Shown here: positions 8,483 through 16,028 of the stretch, piece after piece
Layout: the number at the start of each line of letters is the position of its first letter
Numbering within the stretch: the stretch's first letter is position 1
Assembly: GCF_900128885.1 (NCBI RefSeq)
Contig: NZ_FQTU01000007.1
Span: forward strand, 75,618 to 139,617
Direction of reading: 5' to 3'
Source: Alkalibacter saccharofermentans DSM 14828
GTDB taxonomy: Bacteria > Bacillota > Clostridia > Eubacteriales > Alkalibacteraceae
Length of the DNA: 64,000 nucleotides
The notes under the pieces: generated by a model
What the model was told of the DNA's origin: nothing
The model's database searches: none
What the model saw: the letters and a program-made list of their open reading frames with translations, nothing else
Program-made: the position numbers and the translations under genes

Positions 8483-9005
8483 AGTAGCCCATGAAAAAGA
8501 ATGACGGGGAAATATCCCAAATAGGGGATTTGAGAATCATAGATTAGTTGGCACAAAGAGAAGCGCCGCTCCTGACGGCAACACGAATAAATGCTGAAAA
8601 AGGACTGCGACGGCGAAAAACTCAAGAACAGAAGAGAAGAATTATCGCGTCGCAAGCCCAGCATTTTAGCATTGATTAGCATTTGGCAGTCAAGAGTAAA
8701 CCGAAACCAAAGATTTCGGCGGTCAGTAAGCTCCGGCTCACGATTTAAGAACCAAAGTCAGGAAAATGCAAGAGACTGGCAAGAATTTCGTCCAAGATTA
8801 TAAGAAGCTGCCATTTGTCGGGCTTCATGAAATTCTGCACTTGCGAGGCCTGATGGTCCATTCTTTGGGAGACCTCTTGAGGCCTTTGGGTTCTTTGGTG
8901 ATTCCCGGTTCTTACTCAGTGTAGGTTTCCAAGGTTTTCTCTCTTGTCACATTTTGTGTACCGGTTCTCTCTGTGTGGCTTGCGGTCCTTGGTTCGCTCC
9001 GATGC
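8483..9005. ncRNA. candidate large structured RNA
   Basis: No convincing gene. The stretch is GC-richer than its surroundings and full of perfect nested complements: 8565-8568/8576-8579, 8589-8596/8659-8666 (AAATGCTG/CAGCATTT), 8606-8612/8648-8654 (TGCGACG/CGTCGCA), 8701-8706/8714-8719, 8783-8789/8829-8835 (GAATTTC/GAAATTC), 8846-8851/8880-8885 enclosing 8855-8858/8871-8874, and 8929-8934/8987-8992 enclosing 8948-8951/8955-8958. The strand is unknown: it lies between convergent genes and no own promoter or terminator is clear. Length and density recall large ncRNAs such as OLE, but no OapA-like gene is adjacent. It lacks tmRNA, RNase P, 6S and SRP hallmarks. Confidence 0.55.
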
Positions 9006-9011
9006 CGTATA

Positions 9012-9347
9012 TTATTGCCTGCGGACCGTTCTCTTTGCAAAAAGAGACTGAATCAACCACGATACGATTAAAAGAATGACTAAGACAATAATGGTCGCGG
9101 GTTCAAATACGCCGTTTCCCATATCGCTTTCAGCAAAAATTCCGTTAAAGAGTACCACAAAAGGTTCTGTTATTCTGTAGATGATGCTGACGAATCCGTT
9201 GTCCGGATTTGCTCCGAACAGTAAAAAGACGAATCGGAAGACAAGAATGAATCCCGCCAAGGAAAGCAGAATGTTGACAACCCGCCTCAAGGTATCCGTC
9301 GGTGCCTCCGTTTCATTCACTTGTCGCTTTCGTTCCATGTTACTCAT
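9012..9347 (-). CDS. YggT-family membrane protein
   Basis: 111 residues, two membrane segments (about residues 22-46 and 85-105) with the RFVFLLFGANPDNGF ... PFVVLF pattern of the YggT/YlmG family, linked to membrane protein insertion or cell-envelope functions but poorly understood. The start at 9347 has AAAGGGG eight bases upstream. It lies on the opposite strand between two permease halves. Its leader carries a 7-bp hairpin (9387-9393/9401-9407, GTAGGAT/ATCCTAC). Confidence 0.75.
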   Translation of the reverse strand: MSNMERKRQVNETEAPTDTLRRVVNILLSLAGFILVFRFVFLLFGANPDNGFVSIIYRITEPFVVLFNGIFAESDMGNGVFEPATIIVLVILLIVSWLIQSLFAKRTVRRQ

Positions 9348-9718
9348 TGAACAATCCCCTTTCTTTCTATAACACGTGAATCCTTTGTAGGATCATTTCC
9401 ATCCTACGAATCTTGCATTCTGTTGAGTGGTGTTTGATTTTACCTGATACTTTCTTTATGCCCAAAAATACCCACTTTCAAACATTTGTTAGGATTACCG
9501 GTGAAAAAGCCCCCGAAAGGTTTTATTATGGATGAATGAATAAGTCTTGCAGTAGTTTGCGACCACAGTGAGTGAAACGCAAAAATCACGGTAGATGTAA
9601 CGAAGCCTGTATTTGCATTTTTCGTTTTTAAGATATAAGAATCAACATTTTTATAAATTATAATAAATAATCGAGGTGTCAAACTTGACACTGCCATAGG
9701 AAAGGTGACGGGTAAAGT
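9348..9718. other. intergenic region, divergent, no gene seen
   Basis: About 370 bases. It holds the leader hairpin of the YggT gene, a short hairpin TTTGCG/CGCAAA around 9560-9580, an AT-rich stretch with TATAAT near 9658 that may be a promoter for the downstream permease, and the dyad at 9676. No credible coding frame was seen on either strand. Confidence 0.5.
9676..9691. promoter_or_regulatory. perfect 7-2-7 inverted repeat, possible operator
   Basis: GTGTCAA-AC-TTGACAC, 28 bases before the second permease start. A related dyad (TGTCAC-CTGT-GTGACA) precedes the MOSC gene at 18608. The binding protein is unknown; the PadR protein nearby is one candidate. Confidence 0.5.
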
Positions 9719-10255
9719 ATGAAAAATATAATGATAAGATATAGATTTTTCTTCGTAATGGTAGCAGTAACGATAGGTCTGGCCGCAATAAACCCTGCGG
9801 CAGGAGAAAAGGCTGTGGATACCACGATTTTCAGCTTTAGGGAGATGCTTTCAGTATTGCCTCCTATATTTATACTGCTGGGACTTTTAGATGTTTGGGT
9901 TCCTCGTGAGACTATGATAAGGTTTATGGGCAAGGGATCAGGAGCAAAGGGGATACTGCTGGCAATATTTTTAGGATCTGCGGCGGCCGGTCCTCTCTAT
10001 GGTGCTTTTCCCATGGCGGCGGTTTTTATGAAAAAAGGCGTCAAGTTTTCCAATGTGCTTATTTTTCTCGGGGCTTGGTCAACTACAAAGATACCCATGT
10101 TCCTCTTTGAGCTATCGGCCTTGGGAACGAGATTTGCCCTAACGAGACTTGGGGCCAGCATGGTGGGCATATTTGTAATCGCCCATTTGGTTGACAAATC
10201 GGTAGATGAAAAAGAAAAATCAATGGTTTACAAAAACGCTTCGGAAATGAATTGA
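9719..10255 (+). CDS. half-size permease, second of a homologous pair
   Basis: 178 residues, about four membrane segments. It aligns by eye along most of its length with the protein at 8006-8482: LPPIFILLGLLDV, MGKGSGAKG, GAFPMAAVFMKKG, then a WSTTKIPM segment. Such pairs of about 160-180 residues resemble a split ArsP/DUF318-type permease. An in-frame TAA two codons upstream fixes the ATG, and AGGAAAGGTGACGGG provides the ribosome site. The charged C-terminus (EKEKS) is likely cytoplasmic. The substrate is not deducible. Confidence 0.72.
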   Translation: MKNIMIRYRFFFVMVAVTIGLAAINPAAGEKAVDTTIFSFREMLSVLPPIFILLGLLDVWVPRETMIRFMGKGSGAKGILLAIFLGSAAAGPLYGAFPMAAVFMKKGVKFSNVLIFLGAWSTTKIPMFLFELSALGTRFALTRLGASMVGIFVIAHLVDKSVDEKEKSMVYKNASEMN

Positions 10256-10305
10256 TTGCGTGAAAGAAGAGCTTTGTCATAAGAAAATAATGTAAATTGC
10301 GCATA

Positions 10306-10334
10306 TTGACAAAAAAACAGAAATATGATATACT
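10306..10334 (+). promoter_or_regulatory. promoter of leader copy 2 and the amino-acid ABC operon
   Basis: TTGACA (10306-10311), 17-base spacer, TATACT (10329-10334). Predicted start about 10341. Confidence 0.82.
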
Positions 10335-10340
10335 AAATCC

Positions 10341-10672
10341 GATTTAAAAAGCAATTAAAATTAAATAATACAGGTTTTATTGCAACAAGTGAAGTAAGTA
10401 AAATGACTAGCCGGTGTTCGAGCTGTTTCACGTATTGCTTTCAATGTGGGTTTCAGTAAGGTCACCATGATCCGCCTACTTAAAATTTGAAGATCAAAGG
10501 CGAAAATTTTACTGAAAAACTGTTCTTAGAACTGGGGTTTGATTAGGATCAAGTGGTCATAATCTATGCTATCAAACATACGCACAGCGGTATGGGAAAT
10601 GGCATAAAGTGAACTGATAATCAGGTAAGCTTAGGCACCCTAACTCTATATGAGTTAGGGTGCCTTTTACTT
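10341..10672 (+). ncRNA. structured leader RNA, copy 2 (upstream of amino-acid ABC transporter)
   Basis: Homologue of the ablAB leader. Helices at equivalent positions are AGTAAAAT/ATTTTACT (10397-10404/10506-10513), GATTA/TAATC (10541-10545/10560-10564) flanking the conserved GGATCAnnTGGTCA, and TATGC/GCATA (10565-10569/10602-10606) with inner CATAC/GTATG (10577-10581/10590-10594). In each case the pairing is kept while the bases differ from copy 1, which is covariation. It ends in a perfect 14-bp hairpin about 80 bases before the transporter gene. This arrangement suggests a cis-acting attenuator or riboswitch; a free-standing RNA is also possible. Confidence 0.72.
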
Positions 10673-10676
10673 TTCG
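10632..10676 (+). terminator. intrinsic terminator ending leader copy 2
   Basis: AGGCACCCTAACTC and GAGTTAGGGTGCCT form a perfect 14-bp stem over a TATAT loop, followed by TTTTACTTTT. The arms are nearly identical to those of leader copy 1. Confidence 0.85.
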
Positions 10677-10751
10677 TGAACGAAGCGAACCAGTTTACAT
10701 GTCTATAATGCCAAAAGGCATAAAATAGTGGAATTAGGAGGGAAAAGATTT

Positions 10752-11540
10752 ATGAAAAAGATCAGTGCAGTACTGCTTGTAGCTTTGCTGAGCGTTGTTT
10801 TGCTTGCAGGGTGTGGAAGCAGCGCAGAAACAACCTATGAACAGATTTTGGAAGATGGCGAAATGACTTTTGCCATGACAGGTGCTTATCCCCCGTTTAA
10901 CTTTATTGACGAAAATGGGGATCTAGCGGGCTTTGACATCGACATAGCCAATGCTATCGCTGAAAAGATGGGAGTTGTAGCTGTTCCCATAACGACAGAG
11001 TGGGATGGCATAATAGGTGGCCTTACAGGAAATAGATTCGACATGATAATCGGAAGTATGGCCATTACCGAGGCTCGCCTGGAGCAGGTAAATTTCTCAG
11101 ATCCGTATTATTATGACGGAGCTCAGTTTTTTGCACCGGTAGGCTCTGGACTTTCCAGCATTGACGATCTTGAAGATGGCAGAGTCGGAGTAGTAACAGG
11201 CACCACTTTCCACGACGCTCTTGAAGAGATGGACAGCGTAGGGGAAATACTTCAGTTCTCAAGTGATGTAGACAACTTCATGGCTGTTCAGCAGGGAAGA
11301 AGCGACGGGCTTGTCACAGGTATCTTCGTTGGGCTACAGGCGCCGGCTGAATACGGCGTAGACATTGAGCCAATAGGAGATATGCTTTACTCTGAAGAAA
11401 TTGCAATAGCTATAAGAAAAGATGATACTGATTTGCTAAACGCGGTAAATGACGCATTGGCTGAGATAATCGAAGATGGAACTTATGCCGAACTAAGCAA
11501 CAAGTGGTTTGGAGTAAACCTTCTTGAAATCCAAAACTAA
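10752..11540 (+). CDS. polar amino-acid ABC transporter, substrate-binding lipoprotein
   Basis: Captures an amino acid outside the membrane. 262 residues; lipobox LLAGC with C21. The family-3 binding fold is clear: GAYPPFNFIDENG, GFDIDIANAIA, then WDGIIGGL and MAITEARLEQVNFSDPYY. ATG 10752 follows AGGAGGG by nine bases; an upstream GTG (10728) in the frame is rejected because it precedes the ribosome site. The ligand is not certain. The shared leader with lysine 2,3-aminomutase hints at lysine or an osmolyte, but this is inference. Confidence 0.9.
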   Translation: MKKISAVLLVALLSVVLLAGCGSSAETTYEQILEDGEMTFAMTGAYPPFNFIDENGDLAGFDIDIANAIAEKMGVVAVPITTEWDGIIGGLTGNRFDMIIGSMAITEARLEQVNFSDPYYYDGAQFFAPVGSGLSSIDDLEDGRVGVVTGTTFHDALEEMDSVGEILQFSSDVDNFMAVQQGRSDGLVTGIFVGLQAPAEYGVDIEPIGDMLYSEEIAIAIRKDDTDLLNAVNDALAEIIEDGTYAELSNKWFGVNLLEIQN

Positions 11541-11546
11541 ACTTAT

Positions 11547-11579
11547 TTTCCCCCGCTTCTCTTAGAGAAGCGGGGGAAA
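11547..11579 (+). other. strong hairpin between binding-protein and permease genes
   Basis: A perfect 15-bp stem (TTTCCCCCGCTTCTC, loop TTA, complement) just after the binding-protein stop. No T tract follows, so it is more likely a 3'-end stabilising or processing hairpin that raises binding-protein mRNA over the rest of the operon. Confidence 0.75.
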
Positions 11580-11693
11580 TCAGCTTTAAAAAAATAAAGC
11601 CAAGGACGGCCAAATCAGTATATTTCATGCAGTACAGATGTGTGGAGCATACTGATTTAGTTGTCTTGAAAAGACAGTACGAGGAGGAAGAAC

Positions 11694-12362
11694 ATGAACC
11701 CGATAATAGATTTTTTTAACACGGTGGTAAGGTTTGCTCCCAGGTTTATACCAGGAGTAATTGCCACGATGCAGCTTGCTTTTTTCTCAATATTAATTGG
11801 TACGGTGATAGGACTTTTCGTTGCAGTCGTTAAGCTGGCAAATAAAAAGCCGCTGACATTTTTAATGAACATATACATTACCATAATAAGGGGGACTCCA
11901 CTGCTTTTGCAACTCTGGTTTATATTCTACGGACTTCCGGGGATGGGAATTGAAATAGATAGATTCCCGTCAGCGGTGATTGGACTTGCCCTGCACAATG
12001 GAGCATACATAAGTGAAATTTTCAGAGGATCCATCGAGTCCATACATTACGGTCAAAGAGAGGCTGCCAGATCTCTTGGAATGACAAGAGGACAGGCACT
12101 TAAAAGGATAGTGCTGCCGCAAGCTTTCAGAAGGTCAATACCTGCGCTAGGAAATCAGTTTATAATAGCTGTAAAGGATTCTTCCCTTGCCAGTGTAATT
12201 ACTATCACAGAGACCATGCTTCTTGCCAGGCAGTTTGTCGCCGCAACATTTGACGTGTTCCCCATATTTTTTGTCGCGGCCTCTTACTATCTGATAATAA
12301 CCATGGGACTTGCCAAGCTGCTGCAAAAACTTGAAACAAAACTGAAAGTCGGGGTGAGATGA
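11694..12362 (+). CDS. polar amino-acid ABC transporter, permease
   Basis: Membrane channel of the importer, HisM/GlnP family, 222 residues with about five membrane segments. The EAA loop that contacts the ATPase reads REAARSLGMTRGQALKRIVLPQA near residue 125; only its core (SLGMTRGQA) is needed for the call. The start follows GAGGAGGAAGAAC. It ends one base before the ATPase gene. Confidence 0.92.
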   Translation: MNPIIDFFNTVVRFAPRFIPGVIATMQLAFFSILIGTVIGLFVAVVKLANKKPLTFLMNIYITIIRGTPLLLQLWFIFYGLPGMGIEIDRFPSAVIGLALHNGAYISEIFRGSIESIHYGQREAARSLGMTRGQALKRIVLPQAFRRSIPALGNQFIIAVKDSSLASVITITETMLLARQFVAATFDVFPIFFVAASYYLIITMGLAKLLQKLETKLKVGVR

Positions 12363-12363
12363 T

Positions 12364-13095
12364 ATGAGCATGATAGAGATAAAGAACCTCCACAAGTATT
12401 TTGGAGACCTGGAGGTATTGAAGGGAATCAATTTGACGGTTGAAGAAAGCGACGTGGTATGCTTGATAGGGGCCAGTGGTTCTGGTAAAAGCACGCTTCT
12501 TAGGTGCATAAACTACCTGGAGAAAAAGACTGAAGGAGAAATCTGGATAGATGGAAAGCCTGTTGAAGAGACCGAGGATGGAATCAATAAAGTACGCCAG
12601 GATGTGGGAATGGTATTTCAAAGATTCAACCTGTTTCCTCATATGACAGTTGCAGAAAACGTCATGGAAGGACCTGTCACTGTGAAGAAGATGGGTAAAG
12701 AAGAGGCACGAAAGCTCGCCGTTGAACTGTTGGAAAAGGTAGGAATAGCTGACAAGGCGGATGTATATCCGGAGATGCTATCAGGTGGTCAGCAGCAAAG
12801 GGTAGCCATTGCCAGGTCCCTTGCAATGGAACCAAAAGTGATACTCTTTGATGAGCCTACTTCGGCACTTGATCCTGAGCTTGTAGGTGAAGTCCTCAAA
12901 GTAATGAAAGATCTTGCTCAGGAGGGGAGGACGATGATCGTGGTGACCCACGAGATGGGCTTTGCCAAAGAAGTTGCAGACAGGGTGATATTTCTTCATG
13001 ACGGCATGATAGCCGAGGAAGGAGCCCCTAAAGAAATTTTTGAAAATCCCAAGCACGAAAGACTTCAAGCATTCCTTGGGGAGATACTGGTATAG
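12364..13095 (+). CDS. polar amino-acid ABC transporter, ATP-binding protein
   Basis: Drives import by ATP hydrolysis, GlnQ family, 243 residues. Walker A GASGSGKST near residue 38, Q-loop QRFNLFPHM, signature LSGGQQQRVAIAR, Walker B VILFDEPTSALDPE, and switch histidine in VVTHEMGF. All motifs intact. The gene closes the operon, followed by a terminator. Confidence 0.94.
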   Translation: MSMIEIKNLHKYFGDLEVLKGINLTVEESDVVCLIGASGSGKSTLLRCINYLEKKTEGEIWIDGKPVEETEDGINKVRQDVGMVFQRFNLFPHMTVAENVMEGPVTVKKMGKEEARKLAVELLEKVGIADKADVYPEMLSGGQQQRVAIARSLAMEPKVILFDEPTSALDPELVGEVLKVMKDLAQEGRTMIVVTHEMGFAKEVADRVIFLHDGMIAEEGAPKEIFENPKHERLQAFLGEILV

Positions 13096-13123
13096 AAATA
13101 AGAGTATAAAAATTAAAGATAAT

Positions 13124-13164
13124 AAATCAGATTGCAGAGTTATTAAGTGCAGTCTGATTTTTTT
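13124..13164 (+). terminator. intrinsic terminator of the amino-acid ABC operon
   Basis: 13-bp stem 13124-13136/13148-13160 (AAATCAGATTGCA with TGCAGTCTGATTT, one G-U) followed by seven T. Confidence 0.9.
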
Positions 13165-13176
13165 ATTTCAAGGTTA

Positions 13177-13204
13177 TTGACATATGCCCTAAACAGAGTA
13201 TAAT
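13177..13204 (+). promoter_or_regulatory. promoter of the DUF5320-Mrp operon
   Basis: TTGACA (13177-13182), 16-base spacer, TATAAT (13199-13204), about 90 bases before the first gene. Confidence 0.8.
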
Positions 13205-13227
13205 GAATATATAAAGGGCATATGCCT
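13181..13227. promoter_or_regulatory. inverted repeat across the promoter, probable operator
   Basis: CATATGCCCT (13181-13190) and AGGGCATATG (13215-13224) are exact reverse complements flanking the -10 box. The second arm extends to the self-complementary AGGCATATGCC type sequence. The position suits a repressor; the DUF134 protein encoded in this operon is a candidate, by inference. Confidence 0.65.
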
Positions 13228-13293
13228 AAAACTAAGGACAAGAAACAAAAAACGGTTATTTTTGTTTCTCGGATAGATTAAGGAGGAGTTAAA

Positions 13294-13569
13294 ATGCCGA
13301 GAAGAGATGGAACGGGGCCAATAGGTCAAGGATCGCTAACGGGAATAGGGTTGGGATCATGGGAAACTGGAGCTTTTAAAAAAGCCGCCGGAGCTGCAGG
13401 TTTAGGTCTTGGATTAAGGATGGGACTTGGATGCAGAAAAGGCCTCAAAAGAAATGTCAGAAGAAGGTTTGCTCTTATGGACCGGTTTGATTCAAAAGAA
13501 GAGCTGAGAAGCCAAAAAAAATTATTGGAAGCAAGATTAAGGGAAATAAATAAAAAGCTAGAAGATTAA
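13294..13569 (+). CDS. DUF5320 small protein
   Basis: 91 residues. The start PRRDGTGPIGQGSLTG is the mark of the DUF5320 family, small Gly/Arg-rich proteins often encoded beside Mrp and NifX-like genes in anaerobes. The rest is a glycine-rich middle and a C-terminal helix (about residues 65-90, KEELRSQKKLLEARLREI) likely to form a coiled coil. No function is known. AAGGAGG precedes the ATG; first gene of the operon. Confidence 0.82.
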   Translation: MPRRDGTGPIGQGSLTGIGLGSWETGAFKKAAGAAGLGLGLRMGLGCRKGLKRNVRRRFALMDRFDSKEELRSQKKLLEARLREINKKLED

Positions 13570-13581
13570 GGAGGAAATGAG

Positions 13582-13956
13582 ATGCCCAGGCCGAGAAAGT
13601 GGAGGAAGGTTTGTTGCCTTCCAGACAGTAATCTATTTGGACCGTTAAATGCGAAACTCGTAGAAGAAGACATCATACATATGACTGTTGAGGAGTACGA
13701 AACTATCCGATTAATCGACCTAGAGGGAATGATGCAGGAAGAGTGTGCAAATCAAATGAACGTTGCAAGGACCACTGTCCAGAGAATCTACAATGAAGGC
13801 AAAAGAAAGCTTGCCCTGTCTTTAGTAGAAGGAAAAATTATCAAGATTGAAGGCGGAGACTACAAGCTTTGCGATGAAGAGGAAAGAGAAGAACAGATAA
13901 AATGCGGAAGATGCAGAAGACGCAGGCAATTTGTTAAAGATCAAGAGGAGATGTAG
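13582..13956 (+). CDS. DUF134 predicted DNA-binding protein
   Basis: 124 residues. N-terminal PRPRKWRKVCCLP, then an HTH resembling sigma-70 region 4: MTVEEYETIRLIDLEGM, EECANQMNVARTTVQRIYNEGKRKLA. A C-terminal C-x2-C (KCGRCRRRR) may bind metal. Probably the local regulator of this Mrp/NifX operon; the inverted repeat at the promoter is a possible target. It overlaps nothing; the next gene starts 3 bases later. Confidence 0.88.
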   Translation: MPRPRKWRKVCCLPDSNLFGPLNAKLVEEDIIHMTVEEYETIRLIDLEGMMQEECANQMNVARTTVQRIYNEGKRKLALSLVEGKIIKIEGGDYKLCDEEEREEQIKCGRCRRRRQFVKDQEEM

Positions 13957-13959
13957 ACA

Positions 13960-14325
13960 ATGAAATTAGCGATGCCGGTAAACGAAAAGAATATTAAATC
14001 TGGGATATGTTGCTCATTTGGAAGAGCGCCTTGGTTTATGATATACGATACTGAAATAAAAAAAGAGTCTTTTATAGACAATAGCGCTGCTTCGAGTGCA
14101 GGAGGCGCAGGCATAAAAGCTGCACAGCTATTAGTGGATCAAAATATCGATGGGTTAATAACACCTAGATGTGGACAAAATGCTGCAGAAGTTGTTCAAG
14201 GGGCAGATATCCAAATAATTGAAAGCCAAGGAGAGGATATAGAGGAAAATATTAAATTGTTTGAAAAAGGAAAGTTAGTTCTTCTGAGTGAAATTCATGC
14301 CGGATATCACAATCATGGAAAGTAA
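13960..14325 (+). CDS. NifX/NafY-like (dinitrogenase Fe-Mo cofactor) domain protein
   Basis: 121 residues, a stand-alone domain of the family that binds Fe-S/Mo cofactor intermediates in nitrogen fixers. Visible: MKLAMPVNE start, SFGRAPWFMIYD, GAGIKAAQLL, ITPRCGQNAAEV. No nitrogenase gene is in the window, and in non-fixing anaerobes such proteins accompany Mrp ATPases with unknown metal-cluster roles. C-terminal bases overlap the next gene. Confidence 0.85.
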   Translation: MKLAMPVNEKNIKSGICCSFGRAPWFMIYDTEIKKESFIDNSAASSAGGAGIKAAQLLVDQNIDGLITPRCGQNAAEVVQGADIQIIESQGEDIEENIKLFEKGKLVLLSEIHAGYHNHGK

Positions 14326-15157
14326 AAAAATTGCAGTTCTGAGCGGCAAAGGCGGTACAGGAAAGACGTTTGTGTCTGTAAATTTAGCAGATGCTGCAGG
14401 TACAAGTGCATATATCGACTGCGACGTGGAAGAGCCAAACGGGCATTTATTCTTTAAGCCTGAGATAACAGCAGAAGAAAAAGTAGCTGTCAAGATTCCG
14501 GTAGTAGATCATGATCTGTGCACAGGATGCAGAAAGTGCACAGAGTTTTGTAGATTCAATGCACTAGCTTATCTAAAAGACAAAGTCAAAGTTCTTGAAG
14601 ATATCTGCCATTCCTGTGGAGGTTGCGCCCTGGTATGTCCCCAAGAGGCAATTTATGAAAAAGATATGGCTATCGGCAAGGTAGAAATAGGAAAATCACA
14701 GCAAACGAAGACCTTAAGTGGGATGATGGGTATTGGCAAAGCCAGTGGGGTTCCCATAATAAAGAGGCTTCTTGAGTTAGGATCTCATGAAGATTTAACA
14801 ATAATAGATTGTCCTCCGGGAAGTGCCTGCGTGACCATGGAAAGCATCAAAGATGCTGATTTTTGCGTTTTAGTGGCTGAACCTACTTTGTTTGGAGTCC
14901 ATAATCTTGCCATGGTACATGAACTTGTAAATCTATTTAAGATACCATTTGGAGCAGTTTTAAATAAATGCACCGATGGAGAAAACCCGGCAGAAAAATA
15001 CTGCGACGACAACGATATAAAAATTCTTGGCAAGTTCGATTATGACAAGGAAATGGGAAGACAAAATTCTCAAGGCGAAATAATATCTAGAGTTGACAAA
15101 ACATACAACAAGAAGTTTACAGAGTTGCTGTATGCAATTTTGGAGGAAGTAAAATGA
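14315..15157 (+). CDS. MinD/Mrp-superfamily ATPase with inserted ferredoxin domain (1)
   Basis: 280 residues. Deviant Walker A GKGGTGKT at the N-terminus, then two [4Fe-4S] motifs (CTGCRKCTEFC and CHSCGGCALVC) around residues 70-115, and the ATPase core resuming with DCPPGSACV. Such proteins are thought to handle Fe-S clusters or redox-linked maturation. Start choice is open: ATG 14315 gives MESKKIAVLSGKGG and an 11-base overlap, while 14288 adds nine residues. Translation is probably coupled to the NifX-like gene. Confidence 0.85.
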   Translation: MESKKIAVLSGKGGTGKTFVSVNLADAAGTSAYIDCDVEEPNGHLFFKPEITAEEKVAVKIPVVDHDLCTGCRKCTEFCRFNALAYLKDKVKVLEDICHSCGGCALVCPQEAIYEKDMAIGKVEIGKSQQTKTLSGMMGIGKASGVPIIKRLLELGSHEDLTIIDCPPGSACVTMESIKDADFCVLVAEPTLFGVHNLAMVHELVNLFKIPFGAVLNKCTDGENPAEKYCDDNDIKILGKFDYDKEMGRQNSQGEIISRVDKTYNKKFTELLYAILEEVK

Positions 15158-16020
15158 GACAGCTATTGATACTTAGTGGGAAAGGGGGTACCGGTAAGAC
15201 TACGGTTGCAAGTGCCTTCATAGATTTTGCCGATGCAGAGGCTTTTGCAGATTGTGATGTTGATGCTCCCAACCTGCACTTGGTGATGCATATCAGGGAA
15301 GAACCAGAGATAAACAATTACTTCGGTATGGGAAAAGCGGAAATTGATCAATCAAAATGCATCTCATGCGGTCTATGCATGAAAAAATGTAGGTTTGATT
15401 CCATAAGCTTCAGTAAGGGCGCTTATCATGTTGGAGAATTCGGATGTGAAGGGTGTGGAGTTTGTGTTTTTTTATGTCCTCAGGATGCTATTGATATTAA
15501 AGCCGATGTGGCCGGAGAATTGCGCATTTATAAAAACACTAGGGTATTTTCAACTGCTACATTAAAGATGGGCAGTGGAACTTCCGGCAAGCTTGTAACC
15601 GAAGTGAAGAAAAATATGCAAAAGTCCTGCAATAAGGATGCATTTGCCATAATAGATGGATCCCCAGGGATAGGATGCCCCGTAATAGCGTCAATCAGCG
15701 GAGTAGACATGGTTTTGATAGTAGCGGAGCCTTCAGTTTCGGGAATTAGCGACATGGAGAGGATCATAAAAACTGCTAAAGGTTTTAATACCAAAATAAT
15801 GGTTTGCATAAACAAATACGATACAAATTTAGAAAAAGCAATTGAAATAGAAGAGTATTGTAAAAGAAACGATATACCCTTCATGGGCAAGATTTCTTAT
15901 GATGATAATGCGGCAGAAGCTATAAACAAAGGAATGAGCCTTGGGAAGGTAAATTGCAGAGCGTCGAACGAGATAAAAAAGGTTTACCAAAATACGATGA
16001 AATACTTTAATGAGAGCTAG
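15154..16020 (+). CDS. MinD/Mrp-superfamily ATPase with inserted ferredoxin domain (2)
   Basis: 288 residues, paralogue of the preceding gene and overlapping it by ATGA. Walker A GKGGTGKTT near residue 10. Two [4Fe-4S] motifs, CISCGLCMKKC and CEGCGVCVFLC, near residues 67-110. The ATPase core continues with DGSPGIGCPV. The tandem pair is common in anaerobes and probably acts as a heterodimer on a metal cluster; the exact client is unknown. Confidence 0.87.
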   Translation: MRQLLILSGKGGTGKTTVASAFIDFADAEAFADCDVDAPNLHLVMHIREEPEINNYFGMGKAEIDQSKCISCGLCMKKCRFDSISFSKGAYHVGEFGCEGCGVCVFLCPQDAIDIKADVAGELRIYKNTRVFSTATLKMGSGTSGKLVTEVKKNMQKSCNKDAFAIIDGSPGIGCPVIASISGVDMVLIVAEPSVSGISDMERIIKTAKGFNTKIMVCINKYDTNLEKAIEIEEYCKRNDIPFMGKISYDDNAAEAINKGMSLGKVNCRASNEIKKVYQNTMKYFNES

Positions 16021-16028
16021 GTGCACAA

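Noticed and set aside
8591..8803. 70-residue open frame
   Set aside because: Basic, repetitive composition without family resemblance, no ribosome site, and the bases belong to the nested helices.
10341..10672. c-di-AMP (ydaO) or c-di-GMP riboswitch
   Set aside because: Conserved words of these classes are missing; a CGCACAGCGG stretch at 10581 is only a partial chance match to c-di-GMP-I.
11547..11579. Transcription terminator after the amino-acid binding protein
   Set aside because: A perfect stem but no T tract, and the operon clearly continues.
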